DNA of 64,000 nt from Psychrobacter arenosus (GTDB lineage Bacteria > Pseudomonadota > Gammaproteobacteria > Pseudomonadales > Moraxellaceae), in the NCBI RefSeq assembly GCF_904848165.1, contig NZ_LR884459.1, positions 2,356,001 to 2,420,000 of the forward strand, written 5' to 3'. The notes below the pieces were generated by a model that saw nothing but the letters and a program-made list of their open reading frames with translations, made no database searches and was not told the DNA's origin. A program made the translations under genes and the position numbers. Shown here piece by piece: positions 9,432 to 19,433 of this stretch. Numbering within the stretch: position 1 is the first letter of the stretch; each line of letters opens with the position of its first letter.

Positions 9432-10736
9432 CTACCAAATTAGCGTCGAAGCACTGCGCTGCGAGATAAAGCCATCGGGCGTCTGACCATTGGCCGCTTG
9501 CCAACGTTGGAAAGCCTTACGCGTATTGGTACCAATCACACCATCAGCCCCTTTAGTATCAAAGCCGGCACTGGTTAAACGCTGCTGTAAATTGGTCACT
9601 TGCACCGTTGATAAAGGCTGCTCATAACGTGGCCATGACTTCTGTAGGCCGCCTTGACCAGAAATAGCTTTGCCCAATAAACTCACGCCTAGCGCATAGT
9701 TTGATGAGTTGTTATAGACCTTAATCACATCAAAGTTTTTGCTCAGCAGTAGCGCAGGGCCATCTTTACCCGCAGGCAACCACAACTCAAACTGGCCATT
9801 GGCATCCAGATAGCTGCCATTGATGCTGGTCACACCCAGCGCACGCCATTCAGAAAATGAGCGTTTCGTGCCCACAGTATTATAATCAAAAGCGCCGGAC
9901 AGGGTGGCTTCATAAAAAGGCGCTAACCCGCGTACCCAGCCCGAGTTGCCTAAGTAGTTGGCCGTTGACGCTAGCGCATCAGCAGTAGACCAAGGGTTAC
10001 GATGCCCGTCGCCATCCCCATCAACCCCGTGTTGTAACCATGTGCCTGGGATAAACTGAGTCTGTCCCATACCACCGGCCCATGAGCCATTCAGCTGTGT
10101 CCAATATACATCGCCACGCTGTAGCAATTGCACTAAGGACAATAGCTGAGTTTCTGCAAATTCTTGACGGCGACCATCGAAGGCTAAGCTGGATAAGGCG
10201 CTAGGAATATCACTATTGCCCGTGACCGCGCCGAAAGACGACTCCATACCCCAAATAGCGGCAATGATATCTGCACTCACACCATAACGTGACTCAAGCT
10301 CTGACAAATAAGCGCGTTGCTCAGCGAATTTACGTTTGCCCGTACTCACGCGGCCATCAGATACCGCAGAGTCGGCATAATCCCAAGGCATTTTTGAGAA
10401 TTCCGGCTGTCCCGAATCTAGAGAGATTACTTGTTGGTTTAATTGCGCTGAACTCATTAGACGCTGCACGTCTGAGGGACTATAACCTGAAGCAATAGCT
10501 CGCGAAGTAAAGTCGTTTTTCCAGTCATAAAAGCTGTTATAGCTTTTTGGTACAGGCTTCACCGTAGGCGTCTGCTCGATGATGACCGGGGTTGGTTTGA
10601 CTTTAATGACCTGCGTCTGCGTCACTTGCACATTGCCTTGGCGCACAGGTGGCTTGGTCTGCATAGCTTGTTGACTGGCACAACCAGACGCTAAAAGTAT
10701 GGCGGGAACCAGCGTAAGATATTGCTTTTTTAACAT
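9432..10736 (-). CDS. Lipoprotein lytic murein transglycosylase (MltB/SLT_2 family) with C-terminal peptidoglycan-binding domain
   Basis: Cleaves the glycan strand of peptidoglycan to give 1,6-anhydro-muropeptides. I chose the ATG at 10736: it gives a lipoprotein signal MLKKQYLTLVPAILLASGC with lipobox LASGC, whereas the longer frame starts at a TTG. The SLT_2 domain holds the catalytic Glu in WGMESSFG, the block WAGGMGQTQFIPGTW and DGDGDGHRNPW. The last 60 residues (LQQRLTSAGFDTKGADGVIG) form a PG_binding_1 domain. About 434 residues, outer-membrane anchored. Its anhydro products are substrates for anmK, also in this window. Confidence 0.9.
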   Translation of the reverse strand: MLKKQYLTLVPAILLASGCASQQAMQTKPPVRQGNVQVTQTQVIKVKPTPVIIEQTPTVKPVPKSYNSFYDWKNDFTSRAIASGYSPSDVQRLMSSAQLNQQVISLDSGQPEFSKMPWDYADSAVSDGRVSTGKRKFAEQRAYLSELESRYGVSADIIAAIWGMESSFGAVTGNSDIPSALSSLAFDGRRQEFAETQLLSLVQLLQRGDVYWTQLNGSWAGGMGQTQFIPGTWLQHGVDGDGDGHRNPWSTADALASTANYLGNSGWVRGLAPFYEATLSGAFDYNTVGTKRSFSEWRALGVTSINGSYLDANGQFELWLPAGKDGPALLLSKNFDVIKVYNNSSNYALGVSLLGKAISGQGGLQKSWPRYEQPLSTVQVTNLQQRLTSAGFDTKGADGVIGTNTRKAFQRWQAANGQTPDGFISQRSASTLIW

Positions 10737-11001
10737 AATAAAAAATCTCGAAATAGATAAGGAGGAAAATTGGCGCAAAACTAAAGCAAAGTCTGAAGTT
10801 ATGACTAGGATGAATTTAATTCATTCATACTGAATTAGGTTACGAGCGGACGTCATAAAAAATTACTGTAGCAATAAATGCTAACAAAGTCGATGGCATA
10901 AATAAGGGGATTATCGTACTTTGGTAGGGGAATTCAGCAACAATTCTCTATTATGCTAAATTAGTTCAGTGAATAGCAGATGAATAAAAATTGAGGTAGG
11001 A

Positions 11002-11631
11002 ATGAAATCATTGTATATCGTTAGGCACGGTCAAAGCCTTGCTAATACGGGCGCTGAGTCGATGCCGGATAAGACTATACCGCTTACAGCCTTGGGTATC
11101 GAGCAAGCAACAACGCTTTGTGCCAACTGGCAAGCACTATTGCCAAAGCCTAGTACTATCTATTGCTCACAGATGCTTAGAGCTCAGCAGACGGCACAAA
11201 TTTTTTGTGAGCACCACCAAATTGAAGCGCAGGCGCTGCCTTTATTAAATGAATTTGGCTGTCTTGGGTTTACTACCGTGAAAGGCTTAAAAGGGGAGGC
11301 GCGCGGTAAATTAGCGCAGCAGTATTGGGTGAGCGCAGACTTAAACTATCGTGATACCGAGGACTCCGATAGCTTTGCGGATTTTGTAGAGCGGGTTGAT
11401 GGCTTTATTGATACAGCGGCTAGCTACGAGCATCACAGTGTGTTTTTTGGTCATGGGATTTGGCTAGGATTGCTAGCGTGGCGCTTGCTCGGTATCGATA
11501 TTCAAGACAATACTGATATGCGTCGCTTTCGCCAGTTTCAGACAGCTATGCCGATGTACAACACCGTAGTATATCGACTAGATATCTCTGATGACGGCGT
11601 GATGCAGTTGCAGGCGGTTCGTATAAATTGA
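11002..11631 (+). CDS. Histidine phosphatase (phosphoglycerate mutase superfamily)
   Basis: A 209-residue protein that begins MKSLYIVRHGQSLANTG: the RHG motif with the phospho-accepting His is at residues 8-10. The C-terminal segment VFFGHGIWLGLLAWRLL carries the second catalytic His. The core resembles the SixA/CobC/GpmB branch. The substrate cannot be predicted. A ribosome-binding site (GAGGTAGGA) precedes the ATG. The gene stands alone, divergent from the lytic transglycosylase. Confidence 0.85.
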   Translation: MKSLYIVRHGQSLANTGAESMPDKTIPLTALGIEQATTLCANWQALLPKPSTIYCSQMLRAQQTAQIFCEHHQIEAQALPLLNEFGCLGFTTVKGLKGEARGKLAQQYWVSADLNYRDTEDSDSFADFVERVDGFIDTAASYEHHSVFFGHGIWLGLLAWRLLGIDIQDNTDMRRFRQFQTAMPMYNTVVYRLDISDDGVMQLQAVRIN

Positions 11632-11685
11632 TAAGTAGTTAATCTTGACTCCACGGCAATCCGTACAGCAGATTAAATGAGGTAG

Positions 11686-11713
11686 CGTGTGGTTAGCGAT
11701 AGCGTAACCCACG
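11686..11713. repeat. REP-like palindrome
   Basis: Arms CGTGTGGTTA and TAACCCACG close around a GCG-rich centre. The same core (GTGGGTTA ... TAACCCAC) recurs in the cluster before the rRNA operon at 45980-46358. It lies between two converging genes, where such extragenic palindromes are common. A separate perfect palindrome, CTAGCTTTTAAAAGCTAG, lies at 11761-11778 over the end of the next gene. Confidence 0.65.
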
Positions 11714-11774
11714 TTATTAAATAGCAAACTTAAACTACCAAAAAACTTGCTCTAAGGTGCCTAGCTTTTAAAAG

Positions 11775-12323
11775 CTAGAGAGATGTCAAATAGCCATATT
11801 CTATAAGCTCGCTTGTCGTTGGCGGTATCATAGTTTCTAAATGACCAAGTGGTTCATCTTCAAGAAAATTTGAGTGATTGCAGGATTGGCAAAAAAATGC
11901 CAAAGCATCGTGGTTGCTGTATTTAACGAGGATAACCTCTCCACCGCCATCAGAGTGACAGTTGGGGCAGGTATGCGCTTTTAGTTCGACATAAAGTAAA
12001 TCTTCTAAATGACTCCTTAATAACATAGCGAAACTACTTCTATGTTTAAAAGGTATAGAGATCATCTGGTCTAAACGACTATCAATATATCTTGAGAAAC
12101 CAAGGTAATTCTTATGAAAAACGGAATGATTAATGGGGTATTCATTAAGGTCTAAGTCTTTATAAGCCAGTAATCCCCAATCAGAGAAAGGAGGTTGCGA
12201 AAAAACAGCCTCATAGTCATTGATGACGTCGAGAATAGTTTGGGCAAACTCCCTAGGCGTAATAACTTCCATATCGCTAAATCTTTTTTTGATACCGTTA
12301 AATATTTTTGGATTTAGCACCAT
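11775..12323 (-). CDS. Hypothetical protein with zinc-ribbon-like C-terminus
   Basis: I do not recognise this 182-residue protein. Its N-terminal two thirds look globular and soluble. The last third holds two Cys pairs, CPNC and CQSC, about 27 residues apart with an acidic/Gly-rich segment between, which suggests one bound zinc. It starts 35 bp after mutY in the same direction, so co-transcription with mutY is likely. That context does not prove a DNA-repair role. Coding is supported by length, its own start and lack of overlap. Confidence 0.7.
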   Translation of the reverse strand: MVLNPKIFNGIKKRFSDMEVITPREFAQTILDVINDYEAVFSQPPFSDWGLLAYKDLDLNEYPINHSVFHKNYLGFSRYIDSRLDQMISIPFKHRSSFAMLLRSHLEDLLYVELKAHTCPNCHSDGGGEVILVKYSNHDALAFFCQSCNHSNFLEDEPLGHLETMIPPTTSELIEYGYLTSL

Positions 12324-12358
12324 AGGTGACCCTTATGAAGTTAATTGGGGTAGGTTAT

Positions 12359-13588
12359 TTAAACACTCTCCAAAACCTTAATCATAGCTTTAGGCAAACC
12401 CAAATTCGCCCGAGCGTCATCACTACTTGACCAAACCACATTAATATCCGCAGCTTGCAATGCCTTGGTTAATGCTTGCGCTTGCTCTGCACTCAAAGTT
12501 AACTGTTGTGGCTGCAAATACCAGTGAAAGTGAGTCAGCGAGTGCTTTATCGGCGCGTCATCAAGCAGAGAGTTACTAACCGATTGCGCAGTCAATTTAT
12601 TCTTGGCTAGCCATTCATTAATGATTTGCTCAGCCGTAGTGAATTCACTCTCATAAACGTCATCATCTTGCGCAGTGGTTAGCACCGTCTTACCCTGAGT
12701 TTTCTGTTCAAATTGAAGCGGCAACACCCAAAGTCCACCCCAGATGCCACTATCAGGACGTTGCAGCCACAGTATCTCACCCGAATCATTTTGCATCAGT
12801 AGCGCATTGCTAAACCGGCTAGGTTTAGGTTTCTTTTTAGCTTTCACCGGATAGTCAGTCTCGCGACCTTGCGCATGGGCAATACAATCGGCACTCACTG
12901 GACAAAGCTCACATTGCGGATTACGGCGAGTACATAGCGTCGCGCCCATATCCATCATGGCTTGGGCGAAGTGACCACTATCGTTGCTCGGGGTTAAGCG
13001 TTCAGCCAATGCCCACAGCTCTTTAGTCGTCGCCGACTTCATGATATCGCCGTCAATCCCTGCCCAGCGCGTCATTACCCGTTTGACGTTACCATCGCAA
13101 ATCACCCCGTAGCCGTGCAATCCCATCGCGACAATAGCACCTGCTGTGGATAATCCCACGCCAGATATAGCTTCCCAACCTGCGACAGTTTGCGGAAAGT
13201 CGCCTGTCTCATCGATAACAGCGACCAACTGCTTAGCGCCTTTGTGGAGATTACGCGCTCGCGCATAATAGCCAAGCCCTGCCCAATGCTCTGCCACCGT
13301 ATCCCAATCTGCATTGGCCAAATCCTGAACCGTGGGGAACGAGGTCATGAAGCGGGCAAAGTAGGGGATGACAGTCGTGACTTGGGTTTGCTGCAGCATC
13401 ACCTCGGACAGCCAGACAATATAAGGATTGGGCGTGTCGGTTTTATGCTGCTGCCAAGGTAAATCGTGGCGACCATTGGTGTCAAACCATTTAAGGATAC
13501 GCGGTGCAAAGGTGTCTAATGATTGAGAAGTTTGAGTGAATGGAGTGTCTGTAGATAGGGTATTTGAATTGGCGGTTAGCTCGGTCAT
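12359..13588 (-). CDS. mutY: A/G-specific adenine DNA glycosylase
   Basis: Removes adenine mispaired with 8-oxoguanine. Motifs in order: SEVMLQQTQV with catalytic Glu at about 62, the helix-hairpin-helix region SGVGLSTAGAIVAMG, GVICDGNVKRV with the catalytic Asp, and the iron-sulfur loop with Cys spacing C-x6-C-x2-C-x5-C (CTRRNPQCELCPVSADC). The C-terminal third is the Nudix-like 8-oxoG recognition domain. At 409 residues it is longer than E. coli MutY, mainly through an extended N-terminus of about 25 residues and a longer tail. No clear ribosome-binding site precedes the ATG, so an internal start is possible. Confidence 0.95.
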   Translation of the reverse strand: MTELTANSNTLSTDTPFTQTSQSLDTFAPRILKWFDTNGRHDLPWQQHKTDTPNPYIVWLSEVMLQQTQVTTVIPYFARFMTSFPTVQDLANADWDTVAEHWAGLGYYARARNLHKGAKQLVAVIDETGDFPQTVAGWEAISGVGLSTAGAIVAMGLHGYGVICDGNVKRVMTRWAGIDGDIMKSATTKELWALAERLTPSNDSGHFAQAMMDMGATLCTRRNPQCELCPVSADCIAHAQGRETDYPVKAKKKPKPSRFSNALLMQNDSGEILWLQRPDSGIWGGLWVLPLQFEQKTQGKTVLTTAQDDDVYESEFTTAEQIINEWLAKNKLTAQSVSNSLLDDAPIKHSLTHFHWYLQPQQLTLSAEQAQALTKALQAADINVVWSSSDDARANLGLPKAMIKVLESV

Positions 13589-13734
13589 ATATAAGTTTTA
13601 TCTAAAATTTAAGGTAGGTAATTATACCTTATATATACTGTTTCTATGATTGAGGTTTGTAGGATTGAGCAGGCGGGTAAGTATGGCTTTCGCTATCAAA
13701 GTTAAGGACAATTTTATAAATTATGGTTAAAATT

Positions 13735-14145
13735 CTAAGTGGTCGCTGATACCAGTCCTAAATACTGCACAAAAGGTAAAAAGTCTTTATCTCGAAATAA
13801 TAAAGGTAAATTATGGTCGATACAGTAGCCGGCAATCATGACATCATTGGACTTACGAATAGTAATGCCTTTTTTACGCAATTGGCGATAGTAATCCACA
13901 TATCTTAACGCCTTTTGCTTATCCATGATTTCAAAGCAAGTGAGTTCGCTTAGTAATGATGCGGCTTGCATATACGCTTTATCATTACGAAATCCTTGCA
14001 ATACTTCAAGCAAAATAACATCTGTAATGGCTACCTCAGTGCCTAGCAATAAACTATCTAGCCTATCGGTATGGGGCGTACTAATTTGCGAAAAATAATC
14101 AATCCAAACACTAGAATCAACAATGACAAGTTGCAAATTATCCAT
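13735..14145 (-). CDS. vapC: PIN-domain toxin (VapC family)
   Basis: Predicted magnesium-dependent ribonuclease toxin of 136 residues. The PIN acidic residues appear in VDSSVWIDYF (first Asp), LLEVLQG (Glu), SNDVMIAGYC (Asp) and LFRDKDF (last Asp). Its ATG overlaps the antitoxin stop by one base (TAATG), the normal antitoxin-first arrangement with translational coupling. VapC toxins cut tRNA or rRNA; the target here is unknown. Confidence 0.88.
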   Translation of the reverse strand: MDNLQLVIVDSSVWIDYFSQISTPHTDRLDSLLLGTEVAITDVILLEVLQGFRNDKAYMQAASLLSELTCFEIMDKQKALRYVDYYRQLRKKGITIRKSNDVMIAGYCIDHNLPLLFRDKDFLPFVQYLGLVSATT

Positions 14146-14390
14146 TAGATGTGTTCTTTATCGACTGGGCCAGTATTGTCCAAATCAGAGATAAATTGAA
14201 CATTACTACGCATGTCGTCCAAGTCACCATCCCACTGCAACTTGCCCCGTAGTTTGCGTAGCTCTTCTTGTGCTTTCATTCTTACCAAAAGCCTTAACGC
14301 TTCATCTACAGTATCTTTTTTAGTGGTATTACCTGATATCTGTTGTGCTTTGCTCATTAACTCATCATCAATCACGATATTAGTGCGCAT
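14145..14390 (-). CDS. vapB: VapB-family antitoxin
   Basis: An 81-residue protein that begins MRTNIVIDDELM, typical of the VapB antitoxin family: an N-terminal DNA-binding strand-helix segment, then a helix with EALRLLVRMKAQEELRKL, then an acidic toxin-binding tail. It precedes and overlaps vapC by one base. The ATG follows GGAG. Autoregulation of the pair is expected from the family. Confidence 0.87.
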   Translation of the reverse strand: MRTNIVIDDELMSKAQQISGNTTKKDTVDEALRLLVRMKAQEELRKLRGKLQWDGDLDDMRSNVQFISDLDNTGPVDKEHI

Positions 14391-14473
14391 AGTAGACTCC
14401 GAAATGTGTATATTAACTTAGTATTATACACATAAAGAAGTTAAGGATACTTTTAATTTAGTTTGTGGCTTAG

Positions 14474-15427
14474 CTACTTCTTCCGATTCTTCTTAGCCCG
14501 CAGACGTCGCAAGCGTTTCTCTTCTAACTTAGCTTCCTTTTTCTCTTCAGCCGCCGCTAGCAAGCCTGCGACCATAATTTCTTCCTCTTCACGCATAGCG
14601 GGGGTCTCTAAGCTAATACGACCGAGCGTACCACTGCGCAGTTCATTGACCAAAATCTCGCTCATGCGGTAAGTATCGACCACTCCGCCTCTTTGCAAAA
14701 GCCCACGATTACGACCGGCCATTTCAAAAAATTCCCAGTCTGTCTTTGGCAGCTCGTCAATTTTATAGCGAGCCTTAAGCAAATGAGGGTAAGCCTGAAG
14801 CAAATACTCAGCGGTAAAGCCTGCCACATCTTCAAAATCAAAAGCCGTATCTTTAATACCGCCCGTAGCCGCTAAGCGATAGCCCGAATTCGGGTTTTGG
14901 ATTTTTGGCCACAGCATCCCCGGCGTGTCATATAGCATGATGTCATCATCAATTTTAATCAGCTGCTGCGACTTGGTCACTGCCGGCTCATCTCCGGTTC
15001 TAGCGATAGCACGACCTGCCAAAGCATTAATCAACGTGGATTTACCGACGTTAGGAATGCCCATAATTAGCACTTTAATTTGTCTGCCCGTGCCGACTTT
15101 ATTGGGCACTAATTGCTTGCACAGTTGTACGATTCGCTTGACCTCAGCCGATTTATTATCGTCACAAGTGATTGCTTTGACTTGCTCTTGGCTCTCTAAA
15201 TACTCAATCCAAGCTTGGTTTTGATTGGGATCCGCTAAATCCGCTTTGTTTAAGATTTTAATAACCGGTTTTTGCCCACGCAGTCGCGCCACCATTGGGT
15301 TTTCGCTACTGTAAGGGATGCGCGCGTCGATCACTTCAATCACCACATCCATCTCTGGCATGATTTCTTTGATTTCGTTGCGAGCTTTGTTCATGTGGCC
15401 CGGAAACCACTGAATAGTTTGTGTCAT
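14474..15427 (-). CDS. Ribosome biogenesis GTPase (RbgA/YlqF, circularly permuted)
   Basis: A 317-residue GTPase for large-subunit maturation. The G motifs appear in permuted order: G4 NKAD comes first (about residue 62), then G1 GIPNVGKST, then G3 DTPG in YDTPGML. That order defines the YlqF/RbgA/YawG group. The N-terminal WFPGHMNKA segment is typical of YlqF. The C-terminus is strongly basic (LRRLRAKKNRKK) and probably contacts rRNA. Confidence 0.9.
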   Translation of the reverse strand: MTQTIQWFPGHMNKARNEIKEIMPEMDVVIEVIDARIPYSSENPMVARLRGQKPVIKILNKADLADPNQNQAWIEYLESQEQVKAITCDDNKSAEVKRIVQLCKQLVPNKVGTGRQIKVLIMGIPNVGKSTLINALAGRAIARTGDEPAVTKSQQLIKIDDDIMLYDTPGMLWPKIQNPNSGYRLAATGGIKDTAFDFEDVAGFTAEYLLQAYPHLLKARYKIDELPKTDWEFFEMAGRNRGLLQRGGVVDTYRMSEILVNELRSGTLGRISLETPAMREEEEIMVAGLLAAAEEKKEAKLEEKRLRRLRAKKNRKK

Positions 15428-15702
15428 TAGCTATACTAACCTTGTATGAATTGGCGAGCGATTCGGCAATCGACTCTAAAGGCGATTCTATGATTTGGCA
15501 GTTTAGCCATTGAGCTATCTATGCCGTTTTTAATAATAAAAATCATAGGTTGTCGGGCTTATTATACACAAGCGCAGCGGCTAGCAGGGTTTGCATTCTA
15601 TAAGGGCTGTAAGGGAGGTTCAATTTACTGAGGGGTAACTATTAAATGGGCTAAAGCTGTCGAAATAACCTTCAAAGTTAAGGCAAAACCCAAGTTAAGG
15701 CT

Positions 15703-16014
15703 TCAGTGGGCGTAATACTCACTATATTTCTCATCAAGGTGTTCATGATAAGCATCTTGGAGCTCCGCAGAGCTATGATTAGGTCGTTTATCCGCTAGGC
15801 AACCTGCAAGCTGTCGAGTCAATGGCAGTAAATCCTGAGTATTTTGCACAGACTCTTCAATTTTTCTATTGTTATCATTATCTAAAGGAATAGCAGGCAA
15901 CCGCTGCAAATAATCTGCTACCAGTTGAGAGAGCGATTGGCCCGTCTGTTGGGACAAGGCTTCTGCCTTAATAATTAGCGCCTCGTCTAGGTTTAGCGTA
16001 ATTTCCTTAGTCAT
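15703..16014 (-). CDS. Orphan ribbon-helix-helix antitoxin-like protein (DUF6364-like)
   Basis: A 103-residue protein opening MTKEITLNLDEALIIKAEAL, a ribbon-helix-helix pattern like that of DUF6364 antitoxin-type proteins. The rest is hydrophilic with an acidic, Tyr/His-rich end. A good ribosome-binding site (AAGGAG) precedes it. No partner toxin follows: the 275 bp downstream contain no gene. It is either a solitary regulator or what remains of a toxin-antitoxin pair. Confidence 0.65.
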   Translation of the reverse strand: MTKEITLNLDEALIIKAEALSQQTGQSLSQLVADYLQRLPAIPLDNDNNRKIEESVQNTQDLLPLTRQLAGCLADKRPNHSSAELQDAYHEHLDEKYSEYYAH

Positions 16015-16146
16015 GTGCGACTCCTTAGCAGAGATATCAAATCAGGCTAACAAGAATGTCTCACTACTTAATTAGCATACTCGTTAGCAACTGGTTTCAC
16101 AAATGCCGCCCTTAATAAGGCAATAACGAGCCTTTCCCAAAACCTA

Positions 16147-19100
16147 TCAACTCTCCCCATTACCTTTAAGAGCATCCTCAGGTTTATCCTCTTGTAACGG
16201 AGGCAGTGGCGCCAAATAACCAATCAACAGAATCAAACTGCCCGCGCCAATAAAGGACACTACTCGCCAAATCGCTTCTGTTTGCGAGAGATCGACCAAG
16301 ACCAGCTTGAGCACGACCAACCCGAGTAAACCAATACCCATAAACCAAAGCAGACGCTGCCAATAACGGCTGGCAATAATTGTCGCTACTAAAGCTGTCA
16401 GCGTCCAAAGAATAGTCAATCCTGTTTGTACTTTTTCGCTATCCCATGCGCCGTTATACCACAGTGGGGTATCGCTAAAAGCGTGCAGCGTGCGTACCAA
16501 CATACTGGATAGATGCCAAAAGCTAATCAAGCCTAAGACGATAAATACAAAATTGCTTGGCGACGGCAAATTTTTAGCATAACGGCCATTAATTAATTTA
16601 GCAGGAGGAGTAGCTTGCTGCTGCAAATAGTAGGTTCCTAGACCAGCGATTAACGTTAATATCGCTGCGATATCATATAAATTTAAGGCAGGGAAATACG
16701 ATAAGCTCCAAATAACGCCATCATAATAGGCGTTGGTCACGATGACCCAAACTAGCACAAAGGGTAAGAAGATATTGGCATTATCTAAAAGGGCTTGCTG
16801 CCAATCGAACCAAGGTAAAGGGCGTTGCGCTGAGTTTAGGTGACGCTGATTATTGTTTTGGCGATGGCTGACCCATAGACTGACTAACAACAACGCTGTA
16901 GGGATGAGAATAGGCATTACACCTTTGGAGGCTGGCAGACCATAATGCAGGCTAGCAGCTAGTAATAGTATGCCGGTCGCCAACCAGCTGGCACTAGATA
17001 AACGTATAAACGCTAACGATGAGCGGTGCGATTGCCAAGTCTTAATCCACAGCTGTCCTACTATGAGCCAGCCCAGCACTAAACCTGCAAAGACCAGCCA
17101 GTGACCTGTCAGCCAACTACTATGAAATTCAAAGTGCTGCGGTAGCTGAATAACCAGCATGAGATAAAATAAAATCGCTATGCCATGACTAAACTGACGG
17201 CTTTCTTGCCAAGCGCGATAGCGGTTAATTAATAAATAACCAATTAGACTAATTAAGGCGGCCAGCGCAATCAGCATCGAGGTGGGGAATTGCCAAGCAC
17301 GGAACCAATGGTCCAAATCTAAGGTTAAGACAAAGAGCGTCCATATCATAGCTACTAAGGTCAACAGAGTCGTCATGATAGGAGAGCGCCAGAGCACTTG
17401 GAAAGCGACACTTTGCTGATTAATACTGCTAAGCCACTGTTGGGCAGCGTGTTGGCTAATCCCTAAAGACGTGGCGTAGCCGGCAGCGGGACTCGCTGTG
17501 GCATCTTGCGCAAGGTCCGTTTTCTCTAGCGAATCGACAGACTGCTCGAAGGCCAACGGTGAGTTGCTGGCGCGTAAAATAAATACAGAAGCTAGCGCGC
17601 TTAAGGCGGACAGCGTGAGCGTTAACGTTGGGAAATCAGAAGTCGAGGAGTCCAGTATGTTGACAAGTAGACCAACACTGACGAGCTGTAAACCTATGCC
17701 AAATAATACTGACCAAGCACGTAACGAGCGGCGACCAAACCAGACTAACGCTAAACCTTGCAGCGACCAGCCCCCGGCAATCCACTCGGCATCAAAGGCC
17801 AATGGAATGACTAACGCTAAAAAGCCACAACCTAAAGCCAACATGCCTTCAGTGATAAGGGCATAACGCTGACTGCGTTTAATAAATAACGCACTCAAAG
17901 TCAAATAGACGGCCGCCAATACGGCACTGGTAATGGTTAATGCATGATTAATATCATTCAATAAAACCGGAAATAGACCGAAAGCTAAGATAGGTACGGA
18001 GAATAACAGCCCAATATCAATAGGGAATAAATAGGCGCTATGAGCAGATTTAACACTATGAATGACGTCTGGTGAATCAGCGTTATCCGGCTGAGCAGAG
18101 GTGGCTTCGTAATCGGTGTTATAAGCGATGATTTGTTGGGCGTAGCGAATTACCACAAACAGGTACAGCGCCAGATGTAGCGCCACTAAGACAACTAACG
18201 ACCAACGTTGCGAGTCGATAGCTGCTGATAAATTTTCAGTGAGGCCTAGATAGTAGGCAAAGCCAAAGGTAACCATAGCGCCCAATAGGTTGAGTACCTT
18301 CCAGGTGCGATAATGGGCAATGACTGCAATGGCAACGTTTAATAGCAGGTAATAACTAAATAGCGTGACTAAACTGCCGGTATCGGTGCCCGTTAAGATA
18401 GGGGCGAAAAAGCCACCGGATAACGCCAATAGCGCCAACGGAAAAGCATTTTGTCGCACGGCTAAAGCTACTGTAAGCGCCGCTAAAATACCGAGAGCTA
18501 CAAAGCTGGGCAGGCTAGAAATGACGTGATAGACCCGATAGGCAAAAAAGGTACTTAGATAAGCAATCGCAAGTCCGGTACCTTGTAAAGTAATCCCGTA
18601 GGTAAAGCGCTGTTTTGCCAGTTTTAATCCTAGTCCAGCCAACGCGAGCCCCGCTACGACCATACCACCCAGTTTAAGCCCAATCGGAATCTCAATAAAT
18701 TCACTTAGTAAGCGCAGTAATAACACCACACCCACAAGTAAGACGATAACACCGACGCGCACGACTAGATTACCGCCTAAAAACCAATTCTTTAGCGAAT
18801 AAACCAGTGAAGTGACCATCGGTAGCGAACGCTCGTCCGGCTCCATTGGCGCGGTAGATGGCTTGGATAGAGTAGGGGTTGGATTTAGAGGTTGTGCAGG
18901 GGTTGTAGCGTCAAAAGTATCAGTTTCGGCCGTAAATATAGCATTAGGCGGTGCTAAAGCATCAGCAGGAGTAGTAGGTAGCGTTTGACTAGTAGAGCTT
19001 TCTTGAGAAGGACGGTTTTGCTCAGAATTATCTGCACGAGGAGCAGTAGAGACAAGAGGTGAGGTATTTATATTAGTACGGGAGTTGGTAGCATCGACAG

Positions 19101-19275
19101 GATAAATAGTTCGCTGCTTAACTTGATTTAGTTCCTCTTTTAAATGGTCTACATCACGACGCAGCAAAGCTATGCGTTGATTGGCTTTACCAACCATCAC
19201 TACTACTATGATAAATAGAACAATAAAAGCTAACCAACCTGGCTGCTCTAGCAATAGATATAGCATCATTACCAC
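16147..19275 (-). CDS. Very large polytopic membrane protein (DUF2339)
   Basis: 1042 residues. After one N-terminal membrane helix comes a short coiled coil (IALLRRDVDHLKEELNQV), then about 80 residues rich in Ser, Thr, Pro and Gln, then at least twenty hydrophobic helices. The phrases LVRVGVIVLLVGVVLLLR and GLALAGLGLKLAKQRFTYG fit the DUF2339 family. No enzymatic motif is visible and the function of the family is unknown. The start region offers several ATGs (MVMML); the ribosome-binding site is weak. It seems to be monocistronic. Confidence 0.85.
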   Translation of the reverse strand: MVMMLYLLLEQPGWLAFIVLFIIVVVMVGKANQRIALLRRDVDHLKEELNQVKQRTIYPVDATNSRTNINTSPLVSTAPRADNSEQNRPSQESSTSQTLPTTPADALAPPNAIFTAETDTFDATTPAQPLNPTPTLSKPSTAPMEPDERSLPMVTSLVYSLKNWFLGGNLVVRVGVIVLLVGVVLLLRLLSEFIEIPIGLKLGGMVVAGLALAGLGLKLAKQRFTYGITLQGTGLAIAYLSTFFAYRVYHVISSLPSFVALGILAALTVALAVRQNAFPLALLALSGGFFAPILTGTDTGSLVTLFSYYLLLNVAIAVIAHYRTWKVLNLLGAMVTFGFAYYLGLTENLSAAIDSQRWSLVVLVALHLALYLFVVIRYAQQIIAYNTDYEATSAQPDNADSPDVIHSVKSAHSAYLFPIDIGLLFSVPILAFGLFPVLLNDINHALTITSAVLAAVYLTLSALFIKRSQRYALITEGMLALGCGFLALVIPLAFDAEWIAGGWSLQGLALVWFGRRSLRAWSVLFGIGLQLVSVGLLVNILDSSTSDFPTLTLTLSALSALASVFILRASNSPLAFEQSVDSLEKTDLAQDATASPAAGYATSLGISQHAAQQWLSSINQQSVAFQVLWRSPIMTTLLTLVAMIWTLFVLTLDLDHWFRAWQFPTSMLIALAALISLIGYLLINRYRAWQESRQFSHGIAILFYLMLVIQLPQHFEFHSSWLTGHWLVFAGLVLGWLIVGQLWIKTWQSHRSSLAFIRLSSASWLATGILLLAASLHYGLPASKGVMPILIPTALLLVSLWVSHRQNNNQRHLNSAQRPLPWFDWQQALLDNANIFLPFVLVWVIVTNAYYDGVIWSLSYFPALNLYDIAAILTLIAGLGTYYLQQQATPPAKLINGRYAKNLPSPSNFVFIVLGLISFWHLSSMLVRTLHAFSDTPLWYNGAWDSEKVQTGLTILWTLTALVATIIASRYWQRLLWFMGIGLLGLVVLKLVLVDLSQTEAIWRVVSFIGAGSLILLIGYLAPLPPLQEDKPEDALKGNGES

Positions 19276-19433
19276 TCACTCGTTGAATGAAGTGATAATG
19301 ACGCTAATTAATCATAAACACAAGTACAGCGATTGTAGCTAGCGATTATGGTTAAACCCTAATGGGTATAGCTACTATACCCAGTTAGGAAGGCAATTAA
19401 GTTATGCCTATAAATAGGTTTTATAACAACGTT

